Origin: Elephas maximus indicus
Taxonomy: Eukaryota; Chordata; Mammalia; Proboscidea; Elephantidae
NCBI RefSeq assembly: GCF_024166365.1
Contig: NC_064843.1
Coordinates: forward strand, 63,202,532-63,266,531
Length of the DNA: 64,000 nucleotides
Direction of reading: 5' to 3'
Below are positions 37,040 to 47,184 of the stretch, in pieces. Every line of letters begins with the position of its first letter. Position 1 is the stretch's first letter. The position numbers and the translations under genes are program-made. Below the pieces are notes generated by a model. That model did not search any database, was not told the origin of the DNA, and saw nothing but the letters and a program-made list of their open reading frames with translations.

Positions 37040-37200
37040 GGCCCTCACTACCCAAAGTGTGGCCCTGCACTGGTAGCATCAGCACTCCCTGGGAGCTGTT
37101 AGAAATGCAGACTCTCAGGCCTGCTGAATCACAATCTGCATTTTATCCAAATCCCAGATGATTCATTTGTACCCAAAAGTTTGAGAAACTCTGATCCAGG
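37040..37200 (+). mobile_element. MER5A-like hAT-Charlie element
   Basis: CCAAAGTGTGGCCCTGCAC, GCATCAGCACTCCCTGGGAG, GTTAGAAATGCAGACTCTCAGG and GTTTGAGAAACTCTG occur in MER5A order. Mammal-wide old DNA transposon fossil. Confidence 0.75.
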
Positions 37201-38390
37201 CCCTGTCTATAAACCTGCTTTATTGGAACCATGCAGACACAGGAAGTTTGTTCATCGTTCCCAACCATCCAAGCCACACTGGGACACATGCACTTACCTC
37301 GGAGTTTTTCCAGTTGAAGTTTGAGCTCCTTCCCCGAGCAGAGTTATATCCTCGCTTACATCTGTTTCCTTTTGTATGGAAGATTCTTGAGAAACATGGA
37401 GAATTTGTGGTCAACGCTTTTGTCTCTGGAGTCCACCTGCTTAGGGATTCACCACCTGCCCTTACGACCTCTTCCTCCATCTCATTCATACTCTAACCGA
37501 AGCTCTCTGGCTTGGAGCCGCCTCTTCATGTACATCCCATGGTCCTGAAAGACCTTCAACACTGGGAATAAAAATATTGGTTCTATAGAATATGCTTGGA
37601 GTTAGGTGGACTTTGGATATTGTGGCCACGAGGCACTGGATGGCTCAAGGGAATGGCGGCTTGATGTCCCCAAAGTCCACTGGAGGCCTAGAGAAGCACA
37701 GTTATCTCACTCTGAGGGAAGGACAAATGTGATTTCACCATATTAGAACCTCGGCAGTTTCCACTTAGAAGAGGGGACAAGGTGCCTTCAGGATCCAGAA
37801 GTCTAAAGCTGAGTGAAATTCAAGGTAGAAAATGTTCAGGCTGGGAGACTCCAAGTACCCCCATCTCCTCAGCTTCCCTGAGGAATGGAGGTGGCTTTCT
37901 GTATGCAGTTGTCACCAGTGTCTGTGCCATGTGTCCCTGTGCCCTGTGTGACCAAATTGGAGGGCACTTGCCTGATGCAGTCAGACTCTCCCTCTTGGGA
38001 GGTAGGACTGTGAGCTGCACTCAGAGAAGATGGGAGCTTCTTTTTGATGGGAAAAGACCAAGTTACTGGCCTGCAGGGTGGGTCCTGGGGACTGAGGGCC
38101 ATAGTTCTTGACCTGCATGGGGCTGGCTGTATGTTCCAGGATTGGATGGAAGGAGCAGCGTGACTGGCCAGATGCTGGCTAGTCTTCATATCCCTTGTCA
38201 CACAGTTGCCTGGGCCCATTGCTCCCGTGCCACTGAAAACTCTTATTAGTACAGAAAGATGCATCAATGGTGGAAATTCCCAAGGAACACATCAGGGGAG
38301 AGGTCACTGGGATGGCCACTGGGATAGCCACTGGTCACAGGTGACCCCTGAGAGACCAATGCCAGGCCCAGGACAAAGGAAGAATTGAAA
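37201..38390. other. Intergenic, no gene recognised
   Basis: Unique sequence with short ORFs on both strands and no recognisable domain or repeat. Confidence 0.5.
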
Positions 38391-39329
38391 TCTCAAGCAT
38401 CTGTGTCTTAGTTTGGGCTCTCCCCACAGCAGACACTGAGACAAGGATTAATTAGGGAGATGATCCCAGAAAGTACCAACAAGGAGGTAAGGAATTAAGA
38501 CAGAGAAGAGAAGGAACCAACACAGGGTATGTTAATGAGCAGATTGCCACTTAGAGAACTGGCACTCCACCCCACTGCGGAGGTCAGGGAGATGGTGTAG
38601 AGTCCACCTCCAAGTCTTTGCCCTCAGGGTTGTGGAAGCTGAGCTATGTATCCATCAACCTCCACTTGAAATTGGTTGAGGGCTCTTTCCCAGCATTTCC
38701 TGACTCCCCTGAGATCTAGTGCCCCCCTGCTCCTCCTCCAGGCACATACTTGAAGGTGATGGCAGTAGGAAGCTACAGGCACATACAGGAGCTGGATGTG
38801 GGCACAGGGCTGACGGTGCCTGTTGCCTCTGTGCCAAAAACTTCCTCTTAGCCAGTCATAGCAGCAGAAGTCCAGGCAACTCTTTCCATGGCTGGAGGAG
38901 TTGGCTGTGATAACTCGTGGAGGACTTGCGAAGGTGTCTTTGGAGTCAGACCATCAGGTGTCCAATCCTCTCTCACAGACTGTCCATTATCTCAGAAAGG
39001 TTGACCGAGTTATCTCTTAGCTTTATCTTGCCTAGACCCCCCTCAAAGACCTGAATCATTTCGATTTACCTTATAAATCAACTCTTCCCTTTTTACATCC
39101 ACTCTACACAGTTCAGCCTACCCTACAGGCACCGGTGAAGCACTCCGTTTATTTTGTAGCTAGCAGAGTTAAAGAGACCTGCTCATTAACACAGCCTGTA
39201 CTGACCCCCTTCCCTTCTCTGTCTTAATTCCCCACCTCCTTATTGGTACCTTCTGGGATCATCCCAGTAATTAACCCTTGTCTCGGTCTGCTTTGGGGGG
39301 AGCTCAAACTAAGACACAGATGCTTGAGA
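38391..39329. mobile_element. 935-bp element with ~155-bp terminal inverted repeats
   Basis: The left arm (38391-38545) and right arm (39177-39329) are reverse complements at roughly 85% by eye. The outer ends read TCTCAAGCATCTGTGTCTTA on the left and its near complement on the right; inner arms both contain GTTAATGAGC. The ~630-bp middle has no ORF with a known domain. It could be a nonautonomous DNA transposon with long TIRs or two inverted copies of one retroelement. Confidence 0.6.
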
Positions 39330-39889
39330 GCTTGCTTTCTTCCCTTGTCCTGGTCCTGGAAAGTAAATACTTAAAACTGCTGTTTAATAATATCTGTAAA
39401 TTTCTCAAATTAGGGATCATAGCACTGTACCCCCCAAAATGGTTAAATGATTTCCCTTTCCCCCACATCAGGTAAAAGATAGGTAATCACTTAATCAAAC
39501 ATATAGGATCAATTGGCAATTGAACATCTATTTCCTTGTATCCTTAATTATCCTGAGGAGAGAGGGAAGTTGCTTTTGTCACCAGGAACAAGGAGAAGGA
39601 AGGCCTCAAGCCCAGGAGTGAGAGCAGGCCTCAGGGTATACCCCTCAGTTGGCCCCCTCAGTTCTCAGGGAACACTTTGGCCCAGGGTTACCATGCATTA
39701 CCAGTAGAAGGGCTGGATGCAGGCCTCTTGGAAGATGGCAAGGGGCTGACACAGCCTGACCAGCAGACCTCTGTGGAGCAGCCTGCCACCCAGCTGTCTT
39801 CTGCAGAACAGGAGGAAGGCTTGTCCCACCACCCCACACTCTTCTCCCGAAATAGGCTAGGACACCCGAGTAAATCCCACCGAACTTTC
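39330..39889. other. Intergenic, no gene recognised
   Basis: Unique sequence; ORFs on both strands lack recognisable domains. Confidence 0.45.
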
Positions 39890-40120
39890 TTCTTGTGAGA
39901 GCACTGCCTGGTCTGTATGTGCAGAGTGCTTCACTTCTCTGAGACTGTTCCCTCATCTGTAAAAGGGGTAACAGGGGTGACCGCGGCAGGTGCTGGCCGC
40001 GGTGGATAAATGGTGAGAGTCTTCACTGTCCTCCAGGTATGGGGCTGAGGACTGTGCCCTCAGAGGACTTGGCTCTCCACCATTTTATGAGTGAAGGCAA
40101 AAATATCACAGGTGAAAACA
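39890..40120 (-). repeat. MIR SINE, minus strand, decayed
   Basis: CTTCTCTGAGACTGTTCCCTCATCTGTAAAAGGGG is the reverse of the MIR 3' core. The rest is diverged. Confidence 0.55.
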
Positions 40121-40354
40121 AGCAGCAAGTAAAGGGATGGGATTTTTCATCTAAGGCTTTCAATTGACAGCTATAAATATTAGGTTATTCATTAGAATAA
40201 AACATATTCTGGTGGGAGGGAGCATTTTGAGGTGATGGCAATGTCCTGTGTCTTGTGGTGGTGACGGTGACACTAGTGTCAGCAACGGCAGTGGGAAGAG
40301 GAAGAAAGACATCTTTAGCCCCCAGCATCACATTTCAGGCTCCAAGTTCAAGGG

Positions 40355-40535
40355 CAAAAACAAAACAAACCCATTGCCATGGAGTTGATTCCAACCCATG
40401 GGGACCCCATATAGAACTGTTTCATATGGTTTTCTTGGCTGTAATCTTTATGACAGCAGTTCTGCAGGCCTGCCTTCCGTGGAGCTGCACGTGGGTTCAA
40501 ACTGCCAACCTTTACGTTGGCAACCTATGGCAACC
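40355..40535 (-). mobile_element. AfroSINE, minus strand
   Basis: The tail (CAAACCCATTGCCATGGAG) is on the left and the B-box-like reverse TTCAAACTGCCAACC on the right. It contains an insert in the middle (GTTTTCTTGGCTGTAATC) like longer AfroSINE subfamilies. Confidence 0.85.
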
Positions 40536-41250
40536 CCCTTGCCCCACCCTGGCTCCCTTAGTTCAGCGGCAGAAAGTTTTCATTCTTTTTGGATTTCTCC
40601 AAAATAAGAGGACAATACTCGCACACACACGCCTCTAAACAGAGAAAGGTCTTCAGCCCTGGTGTACAGGACATCTCACCCAGACATCTCTTAAATTCTG
40701 AAGGCGTCCGACCTGCGCTCCCAGCCCCAGGACAGCCCCGACGGGTACATCTTTTCTTATCCAATTGCGCCACCCCGCGGACAGTTCGGGCACTGCAGAC
40801 ATCCTAGCGTGACACGCACCTGCGGGCCTGGAGGCGAAAGTTTAAGTAACCAGGCCCACGTTTGGAACCAAGAATGCAGTTCCACCTCGGGCATCCACGC
40901 AAAGATCAACGAAACAACTTTGTGTTGCGGGATATATTTTGGCGGACGTTGAGGACCACTTTACGAGTTGAATGGAGTTGAAAACATGGGGCGACGCCGG
41001 TAACTCAAATTCCTAGAATCGAGCCTTTTAGGCCCCTAGTCCGTTGCCGCAGACGCATCTTCTCGGAAAGACACCAGAGCGGGAGTACGGGTAGGACAGG
41101 TCTATACTCCAGAGCTTTTTCCACTCTCGAATACTTCTGGGCACCAATCGAGGCCTCAGAACAGGGTCGGGGCTACAACGGGTGCTTTCAGCTGGGTTGG
41201 GTGGTTCTTGCCTCCTTCGCCCAAGCCCCGGAGCCCGGTGTTGGCGCGGC

Positions 41251-41269
41251 ATCGCCCCCTGGTGGTCAG
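41251..41269 (-). promoter_or_regulatory. Strong CTCF-type motif
   Basis: The minus strand reads GACCACCAGGGGGCGAT, which matches the CTCF core CCACNAGGGGGCGC at nearly every position. It lies about 6 kb downstream of NKX2-2, at the edge of the GC-rich domain. Binding is inferred from the motif. Confidence 0.6.
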
Positions 41270-42006
41270 ACGGCAGCACTGCCTGGCTCGCTCGTGGCCT
41301 GGGAAAGGAGCGAGGTTCTCTAAGGGCCCTTCACTCGCTGTCAGCAGCATCCGCACCTGATTGGGATTCCGGGTGAGCAGGAAGGCTGCAGTCCTGCTTC
41401 GGTGGCGGGCAGGGGCTCTCGAGCGCCCTCCAAATCCAGACAAAAATCAGAATCTCTGCTCTGCACCTCTCCTGCACTCCCTGGACCGCTCCTTGGCACA
41501 CAACCTGGGCACTCACTAACCGCAGCCTTATAGATCTGCCCGCCTGCGCTCACCCAGAAGGGCAGAGGACGCTCCCTGCGTCCGTGGGTTTGTGCAGGAC
41601 CGCGAAGACCGCGCCCTGGTGCCATCGTGGAGCCACTCCAGCGGCTAGCAAGCGCCTGGACCCGTTCGCTGCCGTTTATCACCAACATGATGGGCGAGGA
41701 CGCGAGGTGGAACCTCCGTGGAGTGAGAAGTATGGGAGAAAGTAACAATCGAGGAGGCGTGTCCGCAAGTGCAGATGCCCCCGTGTGGTCGTGCACTTTC
41801 CAGGCCGCCTGCCCTCCAGCAAAGAGTGCTCAGCAGTGAGCAGCCGTCTGGCTCACACCATCTCACCCTCCTCCACTTCTCCCCTGCTCGGGCCCGCGGC
41901 CGCGCGCCCGTGACACTGCAGCCGGGGCCTCCGGCACAGGACTCGGTCCTCGCGCTCCCCTCGGGCTAGACCCGGCGCGCCGCGGGGCGGCTGGAGCGCA
42001 GAGCTC

Positions 42007-42023
42007 GGGCGCCCCCTGACGGC
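42007..42023 (-). promoter_or_regulatory. CTCF-like motif
   Basis: The minus strand reads GCCGTCAGGGGGCGCCC. The CAGGGGGCGC core is exact and the upstream half is weaker. It has the same orientation as the motif at 41251. Confidence 0.4.
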
Positions 42024-42209
42024 GGCAGGGCGTGGGAGCCGCGGTTCCACCAGCCCCAGCGCGGCGGGAAGCGCTGGAGGTCCGGCGCGCGGGCGGGTGT
42101 CCGCCATTTCCCCAGGCGCTCGGAAGGCGGCGCCGAGGCCTGCTGGCCTCTATTAATAACGATGCACCGGGAGGGGAAAAAAATTAGAGCCTTTACAAAA
42201 CGGACAGGG

Positions 42210-42244
42210 TGGGAGGTGTGTGTGTGTGAGAGTGTGTGTGTGTG
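42210..42244 (+). repeat. (TG)n-rich microsatellite
   Basis: GTGTGTGTG runs are interrupted by GAGA. It is a short imperfect dinucleotide repeat. Confidence 0.9.
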
Positions 42245-42289
42245 CTGGGGAGTTGGTGAAAGCAATAAAACTCAGATCGCTTCCTTGGC

Positions 42290-42460
42290 GAGATAGCGGT
42301 GGTTATAATGCGCCGGGCGGATCAGGGGTTTATTCGCAGATCCTGGATAAAAGATGATATATCCGCACGGCTTAGAGTGTCACTGCGCCTGGCCTCTCAG
42401 GAAGCCACAAGTACATATTTCCTGAAATATCGCCCAAGACAATGTCTAATCCTACGCTAC
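42290..42460. promoter_or_regulatory. Possible conserved block
   Basis: This is unique sequence mixing AT-rich and CpG-containing motifs (GGTTATAATGCGCC, GATGATATATCCG, CATATTTCCTGAAATATCG). It lies between the CTCF-like motif at 42007 and the AfroSINE at 42739. There is no coding evidence. Confidence 0.2.
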
Positions 42461-42738
42461 TTAAGCATGGGGAAGGAAACCCCAGCATCACACAAGTTCG
42501 CGCCGCGCTCGGGGGTTCTGGGAGGGGAGGCCCAACGCTGGCAGGGTCGGTGCTTCTCCACGTCCCTCCTCTGGCCTTTGTCTTCGGTTCTAGTAATCAC
42601 TTAGTGATGGGTCTTAATAAATACGTCTGAGAACTGTTCTTATGCTCGGTAAATATTGGATTAGCTTTTCAATGACCAGGCTCTTGAAAAGGCTGGAGAA
42701 ATCCACACCAGGTCTCAACTAAGCACAATAGTCAATAA

Positions 42739-42911
42739 CCAGAAAGCCAAACCCACTGCCGTCGAGTCGAGTCGATTCCGACTCATAGCGAACCTATAGG
42801 ACAGAGTAGAACTGCCCCATAGAGTTGCCAAGGAGCGCCTGGCGGATTCAAACTGCCGACCTTTTGGTTAGCAGCCGTGGCACTTCACCACTAAGCCACC
42901 AGTGTTTCCCG
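42739..42911 (-). mobile_element. AfroSINE, young-looking copy with target-site duplication
   Basis: This tRNA-derived SINE is in reverse orientation, with an A/C-rich tail on its left. It is bounded by an exact 11-bp duplication, ATAGTCAATAA, at 42728-42738 and 42912-42922. CpGs in the tail are largely intact and a GTCGA unit is locally duplicated (GTCGAGTCGAGTCG), so it looks less decayed than the other copies. It marks the left limit of the transposon-free domain around NKX2-2. Confidence 0.93.
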
Positions 42912-44693
42912 ATAGTCAATAAAATAGTCAATAGGTAAGGAAAATCAGTTACTTCTCTAGCAGGGGCGGGGGTTCCCAGTCTTAACAAGTTACCGGATTC
43001 CGCTAAACAGGAGAGTAGTACTAACTGGGGAAAGAAAGGGGGGCAATGCCTAGGATTCGCTGAATTTCCGCCATCTCTGTTGTGCTCGGTAAGGACCGAA
43101 AGATTTTGTCCTGGGGAACGCGTCTGGGTCCTGTTTTTGTTTCTGCAGCGCTCGGCATGAACTCTTTTGTTTCACACCAGTTGGTGGTTTGTTGGGGGCT
43201 GCTTATGGGCGTTTTGACCCAGCTATTTAAGAATTAAAGAGAAAGTCCCACCTCGCTTCAACATGGGGAGGGGAGACCTTTGGAGGAGTTTCTAGACTCG
43301 GTTCCCGACGCACAGAGATGCCAGTGAGACTCCCACGCATAAAACGGATGATGCTGGTGTTGGTAACCGAGTGGCCGGGCCAGGCCGGAACGGCCTCCGA
43401 ACCAACTGCGGCCGAAACGGAGCTGGGCCCGGGCATGAAGGTGCCTGCGGCAGCTCAGAGCCTCTTCTGACGTGCGAGAAAGGGCAGCTCCTTGCACTGA
43501 GACGTGGGGACGCGTCTCAGGCGGGAACAAGGGAGCTGGAGCCGCAAAGCCCATGGAGGACACTGCGCCCCATAGGCCCTGGGCACCCCGGGCCATCTCC
43601 TAAGCCCGGACACGATCCGGTGTCTTCAAAACGGAGCTCCCAGACGAGAGAAGCCTAGCTGACAGCGCCAGAGCACAGGAGCGTGCAAAGTGGGCGCACT
43701 GAGTGGATGGCTCCCAGACTCGGACCGAGCATTAGATTCGGCCGGCCACCGCCCCGAATGCTAGAGCCAGTATTTGGTAGGGGAGGGAAAGAGAGAGAGA
43801 TCCAGCTCACAGTGTGTCACGGGGCCTAGGCGGGGCAAGCGCCCTCTGAAGCCATCAAAGACAGGGGTGGCTTTTTTTCCGTCCTCCAGCCCTCTCCCCC
43901 CAATAGATATAGCACGAATTTTTAATGCGTCTTCCTTTCACAGACAACAATACAGGGTTTGAAAGCCGGACACAATTTGGGTTTTGTGTGGGTCCCTCCT
44001 CGCGCTCCCTCGGCCCAGCTGGCCATATGGAATCCAGCATGGAGCCTGTGGATGACAAAGGGACCCAGTGACAGGCCCAACAAAACCCCAAGGAGACTTC
44101 TGCCTGACTCCGGGATTCACTGCCCGAGATAAGCGCGCTGAATGGTGCAGGGGGTTGGGGGGGACAAGCCTCTTTTCCCTCTGCCCCTCTCTCTGTCCCC
44201 TGCAAGCCTTTCTCTGTCCCTCCTTAATATGCACGCCTCTAACATCCCCTGCTCCCAGCACTCCCATTGTGCGGTTTTGTGCGGCCCGCTGTAGATTGGG
44301 CGAAGATAGACTGCCCAAGCTGCCCCCGCTCCGGGTGCGCTCCCAGGGCGCTGGGGTTAGGGCCACACAGGGCTCTGCGGGCACTTTTATTGACTCCATG
44401 GGGACCCGAGGGCTGAGAGAGGCGGGTGCCGGCCCACCTCCCAGTTCCCCGCCCCAGCAAGCACACACCCAGACTGCAGGCCTAAATGCCCCTTCTAAGC
44501 ATCCTCTAAGCCTGCAAGAGTATGGACCCTTGTTGCCGCTCCCTTCCTCCTGCAGGCCTGGCGGGCTTCTGCGAACATTCTTGGACCCGGGAAAGCCCCT
44601 TAGCTTGATACTGTCAAAGTCAACTAGAGTCCCTTCTGACAACCGCACTCCAAACGGAATCTCGGGTTACAGGAAGTTCCCCTAGTGGGATGT

Positions 44694-44702
44694 TGGGTGG
44701 TC
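44694..44702 (+). promoter_or_regulatory. Second exact GLI consensus motif (TGGGTGGTC)
   Basis: An exact nine-base match to the GLI consensus lies about 1.6 kb beyond the putative polyadenylation site of NKX2-2, in repeat-free DNA. The motif alone is short; its interest comes from occurring twice around a known GLI target. Confidence 0.35.
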
Positions 44703-45004
44703 AGCACCAGGGCAAGCTGGGTATTTGATGATTGCACAACAAACGAATTGGGCAGAATTTGCAGACCTTTCACAACAGAAAGAAAAACTCCCAAACGTTT
44801 CCAAGCTACTGTGGAGAACAAGGGGAGACTTCAGCATTTAGTAAAACCACTCCTACAGCCCTGGCGAAACCTGGAGAAGGGAAAAGACATTCAGCGAGAT
44901 ATTGGAAAGACTCCCGCTCCTTCAGTTATCCTGGGGCGGGTGCACGACGCGGGAATAACGTGTAATCACGCCCTGGGCGTGTGGCGCTGAGTGCTATTGA
45001 CGCG

Positions 45005-45080
45005 CAGACTTGGTCACACAGATAATCATGTTTGCTTTAGATATTGAATTAAATCTGATCATCATACTAGAAGGAGCAAG
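45005..45080. promoter_or_regulatory. Short AT-rich candidate regulatory element downstream of NKX2-2
   Basis: This AT-rich block sits in CpG-rich surroundings and contains GATAATCATG, a forkhead-like TGTTTGC and GAATTAAATC within 60 bp. It is non-repetitive. Regulatory function is inferred from motif density. Confidence 0.3.
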
Positions 45081-45220
45081 GAAGTCAGCTGGGACTGCTG
45101 CCTTGCCCGGCCTCCTTGCCCCCGCCTTCGCCCTCACCCCCAGCCCTGATGGTGGAGCTCGGAAGAGAAGAGAGATACAATTTCCGAATGGGAGGCGCCT
45201 TTCAATCCCAGGGAGTCTCC

Positions 45221-45238
45221 TAGCGCCCCCTGGGCTCT
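45221..45238 (-). promoter_or_regulatory. CTCF-like motif
   Basis: The minus strand reads AGAGCCCAGGGGGCGCTA. The CAGGGGGCGCTA half is exact and the left half is imperfect. It has the same orientation as the motifs at 41251 and 42007. Confidence 0.4.
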
Positions 45239-45789
45239 AAGCAGCAGAACCCGGGTATTTTCGGAAACCTGCGAGATGGAGAAGGGCCGGCCCCTAGGCC
45301 GCCGGCCCCCTAAGACACTTCGGGAGCGATCAAGTGTGCGACAGCATCCGCCAAGGGATCTGCTCTCAGCCATCAGCACAGAACGGAATCGGTTCCCTAC
45401 TGGAAAAGGCCCGATCGCCCTCCTCCGGGAGAGCGGAGCTGCTGCTCACTTCCCGCTAAGCCCCAGCCCTGGAGGTCCGGGAGCCCCACCCCACTTCTGT
45501 ACTTCCAAGCAATTCACCCAGCCCCGCGCCGCCAAAACCGGGGAGGAGAGGGGACAACGGATACAGCCCGGAGATCCAGGGCTGTAACCTGGGAGGAGGG
45601 GCCGAAGGGTTCGGGGATGGCTTGGCTTGCAGTGACCACCGCTGGCTCTCGACCCCGCTCCACGACTCCCCAAAAAGCCGGGGGGGGGGGGCGCAGAGCT
45701 TTTCCCCTCCCCCCGTTGCTCAGGTCCCCACGTCCCTCTTCCTAGCCAAAGCCTCGGCCGCGAAGCACACCCCGCCCCACTGCGACCTT

Positions 45790-45805
45790 GGCGCCCTCTC
45801 CTAGG
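45790..45805 (-). promoter_or_regulatory. Weaker CTCF-like motif
   Basis: The minus strand reads CCTAGGAGAGGGCGCC, matching the AGRGGGCGC end of the CTCF core with mismatches in the left half. It lies 0.5 kb beyond the NKX2-2 polyadenylation signal. Confidence 0.25.
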
Positions 45806-46289
45806 CCGCAGATTTTGAAAGGGATGGGGAGGAGAGAGAAAAAGCCGACCAGCGCCAACCTCGCCCCCCTTCTTAGCACGAGGTAAATCAAACCCAACAA
45901 AGTGAAAGTCATCGAGTGTAGTGGCTTCAACAGCTTCTCAGGCTGAAGGAGCCACTCGTAGATTTGGGCGAGCGAGGGGGGCTTCCTCTCCTCGCCTAGT
46001 CGTTTCCCAAAGTCACTTTTTTCTCCCGAAGTCGGGCCCCTGCTGCCGTGGGTTCAGACAGCGCGCGAGGCCAGGGGACAGCCCGGGTGAGGACGGGAGG
46101 CCCCGGGCTCCGGGCCGACAGCTCGCAGGCCCCAGGCCTTGGTGAGGCCTGTTCGGGGAGCCCCTCCAGCCCGACAGGCGCCCCTGGCCTCGCCTGGAGA
46201 GAAAGCGCCGAGTGGCGCGCAACTTGCGGCCTGGCCCTACTCTGGCCAGGCGCAGGGCGACAGTCAGACAAACTGGAGGGCCGGGCTGG

Positions 46290-47184
46290 GTTTTTTTAAA
46301 CACAGGATTTTTATTAAAATTCTTATTTAAAAAAAAATCGAAAGCTTCCAGTGCCCGGCACTCTTGGGGAATCGCACAGAACTGCTGAGCTCCAAATTCC
46401 AGGGCTCAGGACCTGGAGGAAAGGGCAGGGGGCTTCTTGCCTACACATTTTTTCCTCTTTCATATTTGAGAAATATTTGCACAGAACAAAATTTAAAAAC
46501 AGAAAGAAAGTGAGAGTCACCTAAACATAAACAAAACAAACCACAAAGAAAGGAGTCGGGCTCCGAGGTCGAACAGGCCCGTCCTGAAGGTCATATTGGC
46601 AACAATCACCACCGATATTTACAACGAAAAGCGAAATTTGCCACCAGCTGTCAGAATGTTTACATGGCCATAAATATTTAGCGTTTTCTTATTAAAAAAA
46701 GAAAAAAGATAAAGAAAAACTCATCTATATTTTTAAAGTGTTCTCCACTTGCTTTAGAAGAAGACGACTGACGATATTGCTACTCACACAAACATACTTT
46801 ACAAAATCCACGACAGGGGGTGGTAGGATGGTGGTGGTCTTTCTCGTTTTCAAGTGACAACGGTAACGATAGGACGGTTTGGTCTCCCCCCCCCCTCCCC
46901 AGGGAGAGGCAAAGAAGCGAAGCTGCGCAAACATTCTGTAAACACGGCTTATATAGTTCAGCCCTCTCCAAAGGTTCAAAGAAGAGAAGGACCGAGCAGA
47001 GCCGGGGGGGATAGAATCTGCCGCTCCAATGAGGCCCAGGCAACCTCCCGGCACCTCCCAAGCTGAGCCGAGAGTCAACTCGACTCCAGAGTACCAATAA
47101 CCACAGTAAGGACAGAGTTCTCCTCGCCACCGCCGCTAGGGTGGTGACTGGGCCTGGGGCCGCGAGTCTCTGCGGGGCCGGCGC
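46290..47184 (-). other. NKX2-2: NKX2-2 3' UTR (extent inferred)
   Basis: This is the sequence between the TGA and the first good polyadenylation signal downstream on the minus strand. It becomes AT-rich towards its distal end, with A/T-rich runs near 46680-46720 that resemble AU-rich elements of labile mRNAs. The stop at 47185 is fixed by the reading frame; the far end is inferred from the AATAAA and not from transcript data. Confidence 0.6.
46310..46315 (-). terminator. Candidate NKX2-2 polyadenylation signal AATAAA
   Basis: Plus-strand TTTATT reads AATAAA on the gene strand, about 870 nt beyond the stop codon. A T/GT-rich stretch (TTTGTCTG on the minus strand, near 46265-46275) follows and could be the downstream element. 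Cleavage would then fall near 46290. I did not find an equally good hexamer closer to the stop. Confidence 0.6.

Noticed and set aside
43938..44648. 236-codon minus-strand frame and overlapping 205-codon plus-strand frame
   Set aside because: They overlap each other on opposite strands, have no recognisable domain, and sit in GC-rich flank. Likely chance.
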